DNA of 9,305 nt from NCBI GenBank assembly GCA_001798265.1, contig MGRR01000056.1, positions 1 through 9,305 of the forward strand, in the 5' to 3' direction. The notes under the pieces were generated by a model. The model was not told where the DNA came from. It was given only the letters and a program-made list of their open reading frames with translations, and ran no database searches. This document shows, in pieces, positions 1 through 5,741 of the stretch. The translations under genes were made by a program, and so were the position numbers. The stretch is from Deltaproteobacteria bacterium RIFCSPHIGHO2_12_FULL_43_9 (lineage in GTDB: Bacteria > Bdellovibrionota > O2-12-FULL-43-9). The stretch's first letter is position 1, and every line of letters starts with the position of its first letter.

Positions 1-1069
1 GATCGCGATGGGCAATACCCAGAGAATTGGCGAGAGCGGCTTGTGTTTCAAAGGACATAATTCTTCCGGGGCCCCCAAGAGACATATTAATTATATCCGC
101 GCCCATCGCGATCGCGTACGCCATCCCACTGGCTATTCCAGAAATTGTGCCCATTCCTGCCAAGTTAAGAACCTTAAGATTCATGTATTTCCCGGCGAAG
201 CTTCCTCCGGGTATGCCGATACTATTATCACTGTCCGCAGCTATTATCCCCGTTACGGCCGTGCCGTGACCATTATCATCATTCCATGTGTAGCTACCGT
301 GCCAACCGACACCATTAACAAAATCCCACCCCTGGAAATCATCTGTATATCCATTGAGATCATCGTCGATTCCATTTGGTGGAATAGGTTCTCCAGAATT
401 TCTCCACATTCTTGTCAGACCGAATCCTAAATCTGGGTGGCTGAGTTGCACGCCTGTGTCTAATACGGCTGTGACTATTGATTGGTCTCCTCTGGTGATA
501 TCCCAGGCTGCCGGAAAACCTCCGAATTCCAGACCCCACGTATCTCTTAACCCTGGGGCGACCGCGCCGAACGAATTAAAATACGTATCAGATGGATTAT
601 ATAAACTTCTTACAATACCATTTTTTTCAACATGAAAGCCCCTTTGGGATAAGATCTCATATGCTTTTTGGCTTAAACTAGCATTCTTAAACGTTACTAA
701 ATATAGCTTGCTGGCCAGTTCAATTTTTCTATGTATTGTGCTCGCTGTGCTACCCAGCCTATTTTTGGCAATGTACCCATTGGCCCGTCTTATTATTTTA
801 TTTTTTAAACCAACACTTATGATCGGCTGAATGGAAGAAATCCCACTAATCTTGCCGATATCTTTGCCTCCGTTTGGTAAAATAACCAAGAGTTGTCTGA
901 ACACAATCGCATGTTCAGGGGACATATTATTTTCCCCCTTAACATTAAGTTCGTGAAGTATGTTCTGATTATACGAATCTTGGGCATGCAAGGGATCAAT
1001 ATCCAAGAGTATTATAACAAGGATGGCTAATACTATGGGAACGAATAGACTAGAAAATGGGTTTTTCAT
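1..1069 (-). CDS. Exported subtilisin-family (S8) serine protease, C-terminus cut off by the window edge
   Basis: Secreted subtilase; 356 N-terminal residues are visible and the frame is open to the left edge. Residues 1-29 form a signal peptide with a long hydrophobic core and a likely cleavage after LHA. Residues 30 to about 170 are a poorly conserved pro-region. The S8 catalytic domain begins near residue 175. The Asp motif is AVLDTGVQLSHPDL (Asp204), the His motif is NGHGTAVTGIIAA (His268), and INMSLGG (about 327-333) is the substrate-binding strand. The catalytic Ser region would lie downstream, outside the window. NGIDDDLNGYTDD (232-244) resembles the acidic, probably Ca-binding insert of many bacterial exported subtilases. 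The start is fixed by a purine-rich leader (GGAAGGAGAGGG); an ATG 12 nt upstream meets a TAA after two codons. It lies 92 nt downstream of the Cys-rich gene on the same strand, so co-transcription is plausible. Family assignment is firm; the substrate is unknown. Confidence 0.93.
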   Translation of the reverse strand, partial: MKNPFSSLFVPIVLAILVIILLDIDPLHAQDSYNQNILHELNVKGENNMSPEHAIVFRQLLVILPNGGKDIGKISGISSIQPIISVGLKNKIIRRANGYIAKNRLGSTASTIHRKIELASKLYLVTFKNASLSQKAYEILSQRGFHVEKNGIVRSLYNPSDTYFNSFGAVAPGLRDTWGLEFGGFPAAWDITRGDQSIVTAVLDTGVQLSHPDLGFGLTRMWRNSGEPIPPNGIDDDLNGYTDDFQGWDFVNGVGWHGSYTWNDDNGHGTAVTGIIAADSDNSIGIPGGSFAGKYMNLKVLNLAGMGTISGIASGMAYAIAMGADIINMSLGGPGRIMSFETQAALANSLGIAHRD

Positions 1070-1161
1070 TTACTCCATCCCTCTCCTTCCGAATCAGGTT
1101 TCCAGTTATTGTTAGTATTCAGCAATAATTTTTAGATATTCCGCTTTCCTAAGTCGTGTTT

Positions 1162-1653
1162 TTAAAACACTTCTTCTTTTTCTGGTTCGCAGATATGACA
1201 GAGGGTGCATCCACTCATAAATTCATAATGGTACACACAGGAACTTGTGCCGGTTTTCTTGTCATAGGAGTCTCCAATTGCCTGTGGATTCCATGGGTCT
1301 ATACCTATTATATTCCCGGTCTTGTCTTTTTTTGCTGCCGATGCTGGAGCAATTTGAATGGAAGTTAAAAATGAATATGGATGACAAATCTCATTTTTTT
1401 GGCATTTTTCAACATTACACGTCGGAGTGTGGGATAAAACAATATTGTTTACCGCAATCTGCGCGTTGTTGCTGCAATTAGCGTATGCTACGAAAAAATC
1501 ACTCCCGGTTCCTGTAGTCGTTCCATATCCGCTGTAACGCGCAATTTCCCCGCATTTCATCTCGGCGCCATTTGCAGAAAGCGAGAGAAATACAATGAAA
1601 TTTAGAATTATTAGATAAAATAAGGGGCTAAAGAGATTTTTGGAAGGGGACAT
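1162..1653 (-). CDS. Small exported Cys-rich protein of unknown function
   Basis: I do not recognise this family. The 163-residue product starts MSPSKNLFSPLF, followed by a hydrophobic stretch and a plausible signal peptidase I site at ANGA/E, so the mature protein is probably about 130 residues and outside the cytoplasm. The mature part has nine Cys, including a C-terminal CTLCHIC cluster of CxxCxxC form, which could make disulphides or bind a metal. It contains no CxxCH haem motif (the order is CHIC). An in-frame ATG at 1665 would add four residues, but only the ATG at 1653 has a ribosome binding site (GGAG, 6 nt spacing). The gene lies 92 nt upstream of the subtilase on the same strand, so the two may be co-expressed and co-exported; a role as partner, substrate or inhibitor of the protease is a guess. 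Confidence 0.72.
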   Translation of the reverse strand: MSPSKNLFSPLFYLIILNFIVFLSLSANGAEMKCGEIARYSGYGTTTGTGSDFFVAYANCSNNAQIAVNNIVLSHTPTCNVEKCQKNEICHPYSFLTSIQIAPASAAKKDKTGNIIGIDPWNPQAIGDSYDKKTGTSSCVYHYEFMSGCTLCHICEPEKEEVF

Positions 1654-1659
1654 TTTATA

Positions 1660-1663
1660 CTCC
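1660..1663 (-). promoter_or_regulatory. Ribosome binding site choosing the start of the Cys-rich gene
   Basis: GGAG lies 6 nt before the ATG at 1653. The in-frame ATG at 1665 has only A/T-rich sequence ahead of it with no purine-rich core, so the downstream start is preferred. The GGAG itself lies just after the upstream ATG. Confidence 0.6.
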
Positions 1664-1798
1664 ATGTTTTCAAAAGATGCTCATGCGTGAAGTTTAGAAT
1701 TGTTTTTATGATTTAAATTATTTTGGGTGTATGGCTTTAACTTTGCCCAAGATATAGTCATTTGTAAAGAATTATTACAAAGAAATTAAGAAAATGTC

Positions 1799-1858
1799 TT
1801 TTTGTTTTTACAGTTTGTTCAATTTATTTTTCGTTTTTTGTGGGTTGTACAATTTATT
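1799..1858. repeat. Two-unit 30-bp imperfect tandem repeat in the spacer
   Basis: Reading the minus strand, two adjacent 30-nt units start AATAAATTGTACAA and AATAAATTGAACAA (13 of 14 identical) and continue into similar A-rich tails; 22 of 30 positions match overall. The first unit contains the palindrome TTGTACAA. They lie 145 nt or more upstream of the Cys-rich gene start and just downstream of the ATPase stop. The rest of the spacer (1654-1899) is A/T-rich, with no gene and no convincing terminator. Function unknown: they may be regulator sites or just low-complexity drift. Confidence 0.45.
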
Positions 1859-1899
1859 CAACGATTAATCTTTTTTGCAAGAAGAGTAAGGCAGGCCAA

Positions 1900-3063
1900 T
1901 TACGTCCTTGCGACAAAATCAAAATAATTATCCTGATGTATTATTTTAGCTTCGCTTCCAGGGTAGGCTTTTAAAAATTCATTGAATGCCCTTGGTCTTT
2001 TGTCGCTTTTCCATTTGAGTTCATATGCGCAAATCTTCCCTCCGCTTTCCTCAATCAGGTCAATCTCCTTTTTGTCATATGTTCGCCAGAAATAACGCTG
2101 AGAATGATCGCGTAGATATTCAGAGCGTTTTTTTCTCTCAACCATAATAAAATTTTCCCATAGTTCCCCAATGTCATCCCTGAGGTCTATTCGATTGAAG
2201 TTTGAAATCAAGGCGTTTCTTATTCCATTGTCATAGAAATAATATCTCTGACTTTTACTGATCTCTTTTCTTAAATTTCGGCTGAAACCCGAGAGTGAAA
2301 AAATTACAAATGTCTTTTCTAGTAAATCGAGATATAGAGCTATTGTTTTATAATCAACGCCCAGCTGCTTGCCAAGTTCAGAATAGGAAACCTCTTTCCC
2401 AATTTGAAAGGCAAGCAGTCTAACTAATTGCAATAAGATTTTTGAGTTTTTAAGTTTCTCGATTGCCAGAATATCTTTAAGCAGATAGGAGCCAACCAAT
2501 TCGTGAAGGTACTCAATTTTTTCTTTTTGTGTTTTTCTGGAAAGTACCGCAGGATAAGAACCAAATATTAAATATTCATGGAGGTTTTGTTTTATATCAT
2601 ATTCGCTAAGAGAGAGTGCCAATTCTAATTGCGCAACCGGGAATAGAACCCTGGTTGTTTTACGGCCGGTAAGGGGTTCTCCAATCTTATTTGCGAGTTC
2701 AAATGATGCTGAACCTGTAGCCAACAATTTCAAGTCATGGATATGATCAACAAATAGTTTCAAACATAGACCTATGTTTTCTATGTATTGAGCCTCATCA
2801 ATTACCAGCAATTCGTACCCTTCTGAAAATTTCTTTAAGGTCCCAATATTCTCAGATTCCAGAACCTCCCGAATCTGGGCATCTTCCCCGGTTACAAAGC
2901 GGTATTTTCCAGCAAAGGCTTTCAAAAAGTGTTCGACTAAGGTTGTTTTTCCGGCTTGTCTTGGGCCGTAAAGAACCAAAACCTCTTTTGCTTTTACTAG
3001 GGAATTTAGTTGGTCTGAATAATATCGTTTAAACATACCTAATTCTAAGCTTATTTTTGCCAT
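1900..3063 (-). CDS. AAA-family ATPase with C-terminal DUF4143 domain (first of two in the window)
   Basis: The 387-residue cytoplasmic ATPase has the AAA_14 plus DUF4143 architecture. Visible motifs are a Walker A GPRQAGKT (33-40), a Walker B LLVIDEAQ (85-92) and a sensor-like LLATGSAS (113-120). GEPLTGRKT (128-136) and FGSYPAVL (167-174) are typical of the family. The DUF4143 half (about 190-387) ends with a PD-(D/E)xK-like arrangement, EIDLIEE (Asp335) followed by YELKW (Glu348, Lys350). Members are widespread and mostly uncharacterised; nuclease activity is not established. The ATG at 3063 gives the full N-terminus but lacks a clear Shine-Dalgarno; an ATG at 3036 (MFKRYY) is an alternative. 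A TATACT box 13 nt before the ATG could be a -10 element giving a very short leader, but its -35 spacing is poor. It is on the same strand as the Fic gene, 223 nt downstream, with a terminator-like hairpin between, so it is probably transcribed separately. Confidence 0.9.
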   Translation of the reverse strand: MAKISLELGMFKRYYSDQLNSLVKAKEVLVLYGPRQAGKTTLVEHFLKAFAGKYRFVTGEDAQIREVLESENIGTLKKFSEGYELLVIDEAQYIENIGLCLKLFVDHIHDLKLLATGSASFELANKIGEPLTGRKTTRVLFPVAQLELALSLSEYDIKQNLHEYLIFGSYPAVLSRKTQKEKIEYLHELVGSYLLKDILAIEKLKNSKILLQLVRLLAFQIGKEVSYSELGKQLGVDYKTIALYLDLLEKTFVIFSLSGFSRNLRKEISKSQRYYFYDNGIRNALISNFNRIDLRDDIGELWENFIMVERKKRSEYLRDHSQRYFWRTYDKKEIDLIEESGGKICAYELKWKSDKRPRAFNEFLKAYPGSEAKIIHQDNYFDFVART

Positions 3064-3093
3064 AATTCAAGCAGTATAACTACTAGTTTTTGT

Positions 3094-3126
3094 ATTAAAA
3101 CAAGGAGTTGTACTCCTCATTTTAAT
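3094..3126 (-). terminator. Strong 15-bp hairpin upstream of the first ATPase; probable terminator for minus-strand transcripts
   Basis: The inverted repeat has a GC-rich core (AGGAGT/ACTCCT around a 3-nt loop) and outer arms ATTAAAA/TTTTAAT. The two positions between core and arms pair as G-U wobbles in the minus-strand RNA but are A-C mismatches in the plus-strand RNA, so the structure favours a minus-strand transcript. The A-tract before and U-rich run after the core resemble a rho-independent terminator for the Fic transcript, whose stop is 160 nt upstream. It could instead be a leader structure or operator of the ATPase gene, whose ATG is 31 nt downstream. Confidence 0.5.
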
Positions 3127-3208
3127 GATTTTGAGCTCAAATCACACATTGTTTGCTCTGCAGGAGTGGGATAGGTCGCTGGGTGGATTTCCAGGATAGA
3201 TCAAGGCG

Positions 3209-3286
3209 TTACCTAGGGGTAGCCTTTCTCCCAAGGCTTACTCCAAAAGGGACCTGCCCCCTTTTATTATCCGGGATTTTTGACAT
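3209..3286 (-). pseudogene. Remnant resembling the C-terminus of the SAM methyltransferase
   Basis: Reading on from the fic stop codon, a 25-codon frame (ATG at 3286, TAA at 3209) encodes a peptide with KRGQVPFGVSLGRKA. The real methyltransferase at 5742-6500 ends KRGQVPFGVSL followed by ICLARKA, so the remnant lacks three codons and then shifts frame to an earlier stop. Nothing of the methyltransferase body is present, because the upstream DNA is fic coding sequence. The most likely reading is a decayed duplicate of the gene end. A translated micro-ORF coupled to fic is possible but unsupported beyond TAA and ATG being directly adjacent. Confidence 0.55.
3245..3265. terminator. Terminator-like hairpin just after the Fic gene (within repeat copy A)
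   Basis: AAAAGGG and CCCTTTT form a 7-bp stem around a 7-nt loop, 22 nt beyond the fic stop codon. With A-tract and T-tract arms it can fold in either transcript, and may help end the Fic mRNA. The U run is part of the stem rather than a separate tail, so efficiency is uncertain. Confidence 0.4.
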
Positions 3287-4357
3287 TTATTTTGTGATTG
3301 AACTTCGGAAATAATTTTTTACTGCAAATTCCGCTTGTTCTATAAAGATCTGTTTTATCAGAAAAATATTATTTGCTTCATAGAAAATCAGCATCGCTTT
3401 CTTGTACAGGCTTATATCAACGCTACGGAAAGACAATGGAAAACCGTTAAAAGAGAACAATATCCCATTAGCTAAAATCCGGCTGGTTCTTTTATTTCCA
3501 TCTTCAAATGGTTGAATATAACTAATCATTAATAAAGCTACCAGAGCTTTTTCAAATACTCCCGACAGCTTATTTATAAGACTACATGTTTCCTGAAGTG
3601 CTTCCTGAATCTGAAATTGATTATCAAGAGGCTTGTAATTTGTGCCAATTATTCCAACAAGAGTCTGACGAAGATTTTTCGCTACCCCAAGATTCTTAAT
3701 AAGTGTAGAGTGAATATGTTCAATTATGCTTGGTTTTAACACTTTCAACTCATCTAAATTGTCCATTACAAATTGTAGAGCTTCCTTGTGATTTAAGATC
3801 ATTTGGGTTTCTTCTTTTTTCTTTCCCTTTGCTTCAATACCATCGCGGATCAGTGCTTCTGTTTCAAGGAGAGAATAGGTGTTTCCCTCAATTGCGGATG
3901 ATTTCCAGCTTAGTTCAATAGTGACACGCTCAAATTCCTTCAATAAAATGATTGGTGTTAATTTTGATTTTTGGATTAAAAATTCGTTTTGTAGTTTAGT
4001 TAAATGATTCAATTCTTTTTCTGTAAATAATGCGTTCTCTTCAAGTTTCCTAAAGATATCAAAATTAAAATTTTCGTTTATTGCCCGCTGATCAATTTCC
4101 CTTGAAAAGTATTCATCGATGTTAATGGGTCTTTGAAAAGAATGGGCTTCCGAAAGTCGATAAGCGGTTGAACGGCCGCCTCCTTTTCGTTCAACTAGTC
4201 CATTGTCTATTAGCTGCTTTAATTCCCTTGTCAGAGTAATTTTTGAAACAGGGCCAATGACACTTGATAAAGCTTTGACGAGTGCTGTAACACTCTTAAG
4301 TTCATCGCTTCTTAGCTGATCAAGCATTAACCCTTGCCTTTTTGTCAGTAAATTCAA
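3287..4357 (-). CDS. Winged-helix Fic-domain protein with Gln in place of the catalytic His
   Basis: This 356-residue protein has an N-terminal winged-helix DNA-binding domain (about 5-70; recognition helix near 38-52, wing around KGGGRSTAYRL). An Fic_N-like linker region carries the inhibitory motif SSAIEG (153-158, [S/T]xxxE[G/N]), as in class II Fic enzymes. The Fic core is YIQPFEDGNKRTSR (280-293). Fic enzymes transfer AMP or another nucleotide-derived group to target hydroxyls, using the His of HPFx[D/E]GN[G/K]R. Here that position is Gln282 (codon CAA), while Phe, Asp/Glu, Gly-Asn and Arg are kept. Activity is therefore uncertain; a regulatory or altered-chemistry role is possible. The start is TTG: TAA precedes it directly and AAAGGG lies 8 nt upstream. 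ATG at 4327 is an alternative that would trim ten residues. It is divergent from the ATPase at 4573 and has a 59-nt palindrome 15 nt upstream, which suggests autoregulation through its own winged helix. Confidence 0.9.
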   Translation of the reverse strand: MNLLTKRQGLMLDQLRSDELKSVTALVKALSSVIGPVSKITLTRELKQLIDNGLVERKGGGRSTAYRLSEAHSFQRPINIDEYFSREIDQRAINENFNFDIFRKLEENALFTEKELNHLTKLQNEFLIQKSKLTPIILLKEFERVTIELSWKSSAIEGNTYSLLETEALIRDGIEAKGKKKEETQMILNHKEALQFVMDNLDELKVLKPSIIEHIHSTLIKNLGVAKNLRQTLVGIIGTNYKPLDNQFQIQEALQETCSLINKLSGVFEKALVALLMISYIQPFEDGNKRTSRILANGILFSFNGFPLSFRSVDISLYKKAMLIFYEANNIFLIKQIFIEQAEFAVKNYFRSSITK

Positions 4358-4372
4358 TTAGTTACCCTTTTT

Positions 4373-4431
4373 GCATCAATTAAGACATATAATCGCATCA
4401 ACTTGATGCGATTATATGTCTTAATTGATGC
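4373..4431. promoter_or_regulatory. Perfect 59-nt palindrome, candidate operator for the Fic regulator
   Basis: Two perfectly complementary 29-nt arms (4373-4401 and 4403-4431) flank one C. Each arm holds two GCATCAA/TTGATGC elements 22 bp apart, about two helical turns. On the right side the element is a 12-bp direct repeat, TTGATGCGATTA at 4403-4414 and 4425-4436. The palindrome covers the spacer, -10 box and predicted start of the fic promoter and ends 15 nt before the fic start codon. A transcript through it could also form a long hairpin, but its position at the promoter of a winged-helix gene favours an operator. The binding protein is inferred. Confidence 0.75.
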
Positions 4432-4439
4432 GATTACAA
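4411..4439 (-). promoter_or_regulatory. Predicted sigma70 promoter of the Fic gene
   Basis: On the minus strand, TTGTAA (4439-4434) is followed after 17 nt by a perfect TATAAT (4416-4411). The transcription start would fall near 4404, the centre of the palindrome, leaving a leader of about 47 nt that carries half of it. The outer TTGATGCGATTA site overlaps the -35 box, so a protein bound there would be expected to block polymerase. Confidence 0.6.
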
Positions 4440-4511
4440 AGTAAATTAAAAGATTAGAAGGGGGCAAGGAACACACATATAAGAAAAAAACTAAAAATTT
4501 ACATAAAATCA

Positions 4512-4540
4512 TTGTGTTATAGCTTTAGTAAAGCTATACT
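4512..4540 (+). promoter_or_regulatory. Predicted sigma70 promoter of the second ATPase
   Basis: TTGTGT (4512-4517) and TATACT (4535-4540) are separated by exactly 17 bp. The spacer and the first part of the -10 box are filled by a 21-bp inverted repeat. The predicted start near 4547 leaves a leader of about 26 nt. The -35 box matches consensus at only three positions, so basal strength may be low. Confidence 0.5.
4518..4538. promoter_or_regulatory. Inverted repeat TATAGCTTTA/TAAAGCTATA over the ATPase promoter, candidate operator
   Basis: Perfect 10-bp arms flank a single G and sit between the -35 and -10 boxes, overlapping the -10. A third copy of TATAGCTTT occurs at 4566-4574, between the AGAGG ribosome binding site and the TTG start codon and running into the start codon. 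Three copies in 57 bp, placed over promoter and start, suggest a regulator-binding site. A transcript from an upstream start could also fold it into a hairpin. Confidence 0.55.
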
Positions 4541-4565
4541 TTCGTTTTACCCGGTTAAACAGAGG

Positions 4566-4574
4566 TATAGCTTT
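4566..4574 (+). promoter_or_regulatory. Third TATAGCTTT element overlapping the ATPase start codon
   Basis: The 9-nt sequence is identical to the left arm of the inverted repeat at 4518. It begins right after AGAGG (4561-4565), which is 7 nt from the TTG start. It may be an auxiliary operator. In RNA it could pair with AAAGCTATA at 4530-4538 to hide the start codon, but that arm would lie upstream of the predicted transcription start. Confidence 0.4.
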
Positions 4575-5709
4575 GGATATTCCGAGATATTTGCAACTAG
4601 CTGAAATAATTGAGGAAAAAAGCGCATTTTTATTTGGCCCAAGATCTACAGGCAAAAGTCATTTAATAAATAAGCAGTTCCCTAATGGTCACATAATAAA
4701 TTTGTTAAAGGCAACTGACAGAAGGCGATTTGTGGAAAATCCAACCTTACTTCATGATTTTATTAAAAGAATAGATAAAAAAGAACCTATTATCATTGAT
4801 GAAATCCAAATGGTACCAGAATTATTAAATGAAGTGCATTCAATTATAGAGGAGACAGGACATCGATTTTTATTGACTGGAAGCAGTGCGAGGAAGTTAA
4901 AGCGTACAAATGCAAATATGTTAGGTGGTAGGGCCAAAAGATGTGAGTTCTTTCCATTAACATGGAAAGAACTGTCTACGGTCAATCAATTTAATTTGGA
5001 AAAATATCTACTATATGGTGGGATTCCAAGAATTTATCTTAGTCAAAATCCAACCGATGAATTGAGTGATTATGTAGATACATATTTAGATCAAGAAATA
5101 AAGGCTGAGGCTGTTAGCAGAAATATAATTGGATTCGAAAGGTTTTTACAAAAGATTTCTCTTGCGAGTGGGGAAACTCTTGTTTATGCAAATATCGCAT
5201 CAGATGTACAGCTCACTCCACCAACAGTAAGGCAGTATATAGAGGTTCTCGAAGACACTCTTTTAAGTTTTTCATTAATTCCATGGCAGGGGCCTATAAG
5301 AAAGGCTATTCAATCTTCTAGATTCTTTCTTTTTGACATTGGGCTCCGTTGGTTCTTATCACAAGTTGCTTCTCTACCAGAGGCTTCCAACTTATTTGGA
5401 CAGGCTTTTGAACAATTTATAGTGCAAGAGGTTAGGGCTTGTATTTCCTACCGGAGATTAAAAAATCATTTGTATTTTTGGAGGACAACACATAATGACG
5501 AAGTAGATCTAATTATAGGAGATGACAGTGCTATTGAAGTGAAGGCGGCTAAAAAGGTTTCCAGCCGTGATGCTTCTGGGTTGTTGAAGCTCAAGGATGA
5601 AGGGTTTCAAGGAAGGCTAATAGTTGTTTCTCGCGATGAAATTTGTCGCTCTAAGGGTGATATTGAATTTCTATTTTGGGAAGAATTCTTAAATCAAATA
5701 TGGAAATAA
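4573..5709 (+). CDS. AAA-family ATPase with C-terminal DUF4143 domain (second, divergent from Fic)
   Basis: This 378-residue predicted cytoplasmic ATPase has a Walker A GPRSTGKS (22-29), Walker B IIIDEIQ (73-79), LLTGSSARKL (100-109) and GGRAKR (118-123). LLYGGIPRIYL (146-156) leads into DUF4143. The C-terminus carries a PD-(D/E)xK-like set: DEVDLII (Glu310, Asp312) and AIEVKAAKK (Glu322, Lys324). It shares architecture with the ATPase at 1900-3063, but outside the motifs the two are clearly different subfamilies, so this is not a recent local duplication. The TTG start is set by AGAGG with 7 nt spacing and keeps the full family N-terminus. It is the only plus-strand gene and diverges from the Fic gene, 215 bp away. 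It converges on the methyltransferase with 32 bp between stop codons. Its codons look more A/T-rich than the flanking operon. Biological role unknown. Confidence 0.9.
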   Translation: MDIPRYLQLAEIIEEKSAFLFGPRSTGKSHLINKQFPNGHIINLLKATDRRRFVENPTLLHDFIKRIDKKEPIIIDEIQMVPELLNEVHSIIEETGHRFLLTGSSARKLKRTNANMLGGRAKRCEFFPLTWKELSTVNQFNLEKYLLYGGIPRIYLSQNPTDELSDYVDTYLDQEIKAEAVSRNIIGFERFLQKISLASGETLVYANIASDVQLTPPTVRQYIEVLEDTLLSFSLIPWQGPIRKAIQSSRFFLFDIGLRWFLSQVASLPEASNLFGQAFEQFIVQEVRACISYRRLKNHLYFWRTTHNDEVDLIIGDDSAIEVKAAKKVSSRDASGLLKLKDEGFQGRLIVVSRDEICRSKGDIEFLFWEEFLNQIWK

Positions 5710-5741
5710 GATATCGCTTTATGACGAAATATTCAGGTGTG

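Larger units (their letters stand above)
3201..3286. repeat. Diverged direct repeat, copy A (partner at 5742-5837)
   Basis: This stretch resembles the last 96 bp of the methyltransferase gene in the same orientation. The best core, 3236-3259 against 5787-5810, matches at 21 of 24 positions. Flanking blocks (3201-3235 against 5742-5777) align with one 9-nt gap and a few small indels. The repeat begins at the base right after the fic stop codon. Weaker similarity may extend to about 3190. Confidence 0.7.

Noticed and set aside
262..274. HGTAVTG instead of HGTHVAG in the protease His motif as an anomaly
   Set aside because: The residue after HGT varies in subtilases and the catalytic His is present, so this is ordinary family variation.
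8..635. Open frames on the plus strand across the left end
   Set aside because: They are antisense to the well-supported S8 protease reading frame, lack recognisable domains and have no convincing translation signals.
817..999. 60-codon minus-strand frame inside the protease gene
   Set aside because: It is an out-of-frame shadow of the signal peptide and pro-region of the subtilase.
1156..1170. Palindrome GTGTTTTTAAAACAC at the end of the Cys-rich gene as a terminator
   Set aside because: One-base centre, A/T-only middle and no following T-run on the minus strand; it overlaps the stop codon and is easily produced by chance in A/T-rich DNA.
1799..1858. CRISPR array
   Set aside because: Only two imperfect adjacent A/T-rich units with no unique spacers and no cas genes.
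4432..4511. AGAAGGGGGCAAGG at about 4455 as a ribosome binding site for an extra small gene
   Set aside because: No start codon with a usable frame follows at a sensible distance on the plus strand, and the region lies between the two promoters.
3287..5709. Classical Fic/antitoxin (Fic-Fit or Doc-Phd) pair
   Set aside because: The inhibitory motif lies in the Fic protein itself, the neighbour is an ATPase in divergent orientation rather than a small antitoxin, and the catalytic His is absent.
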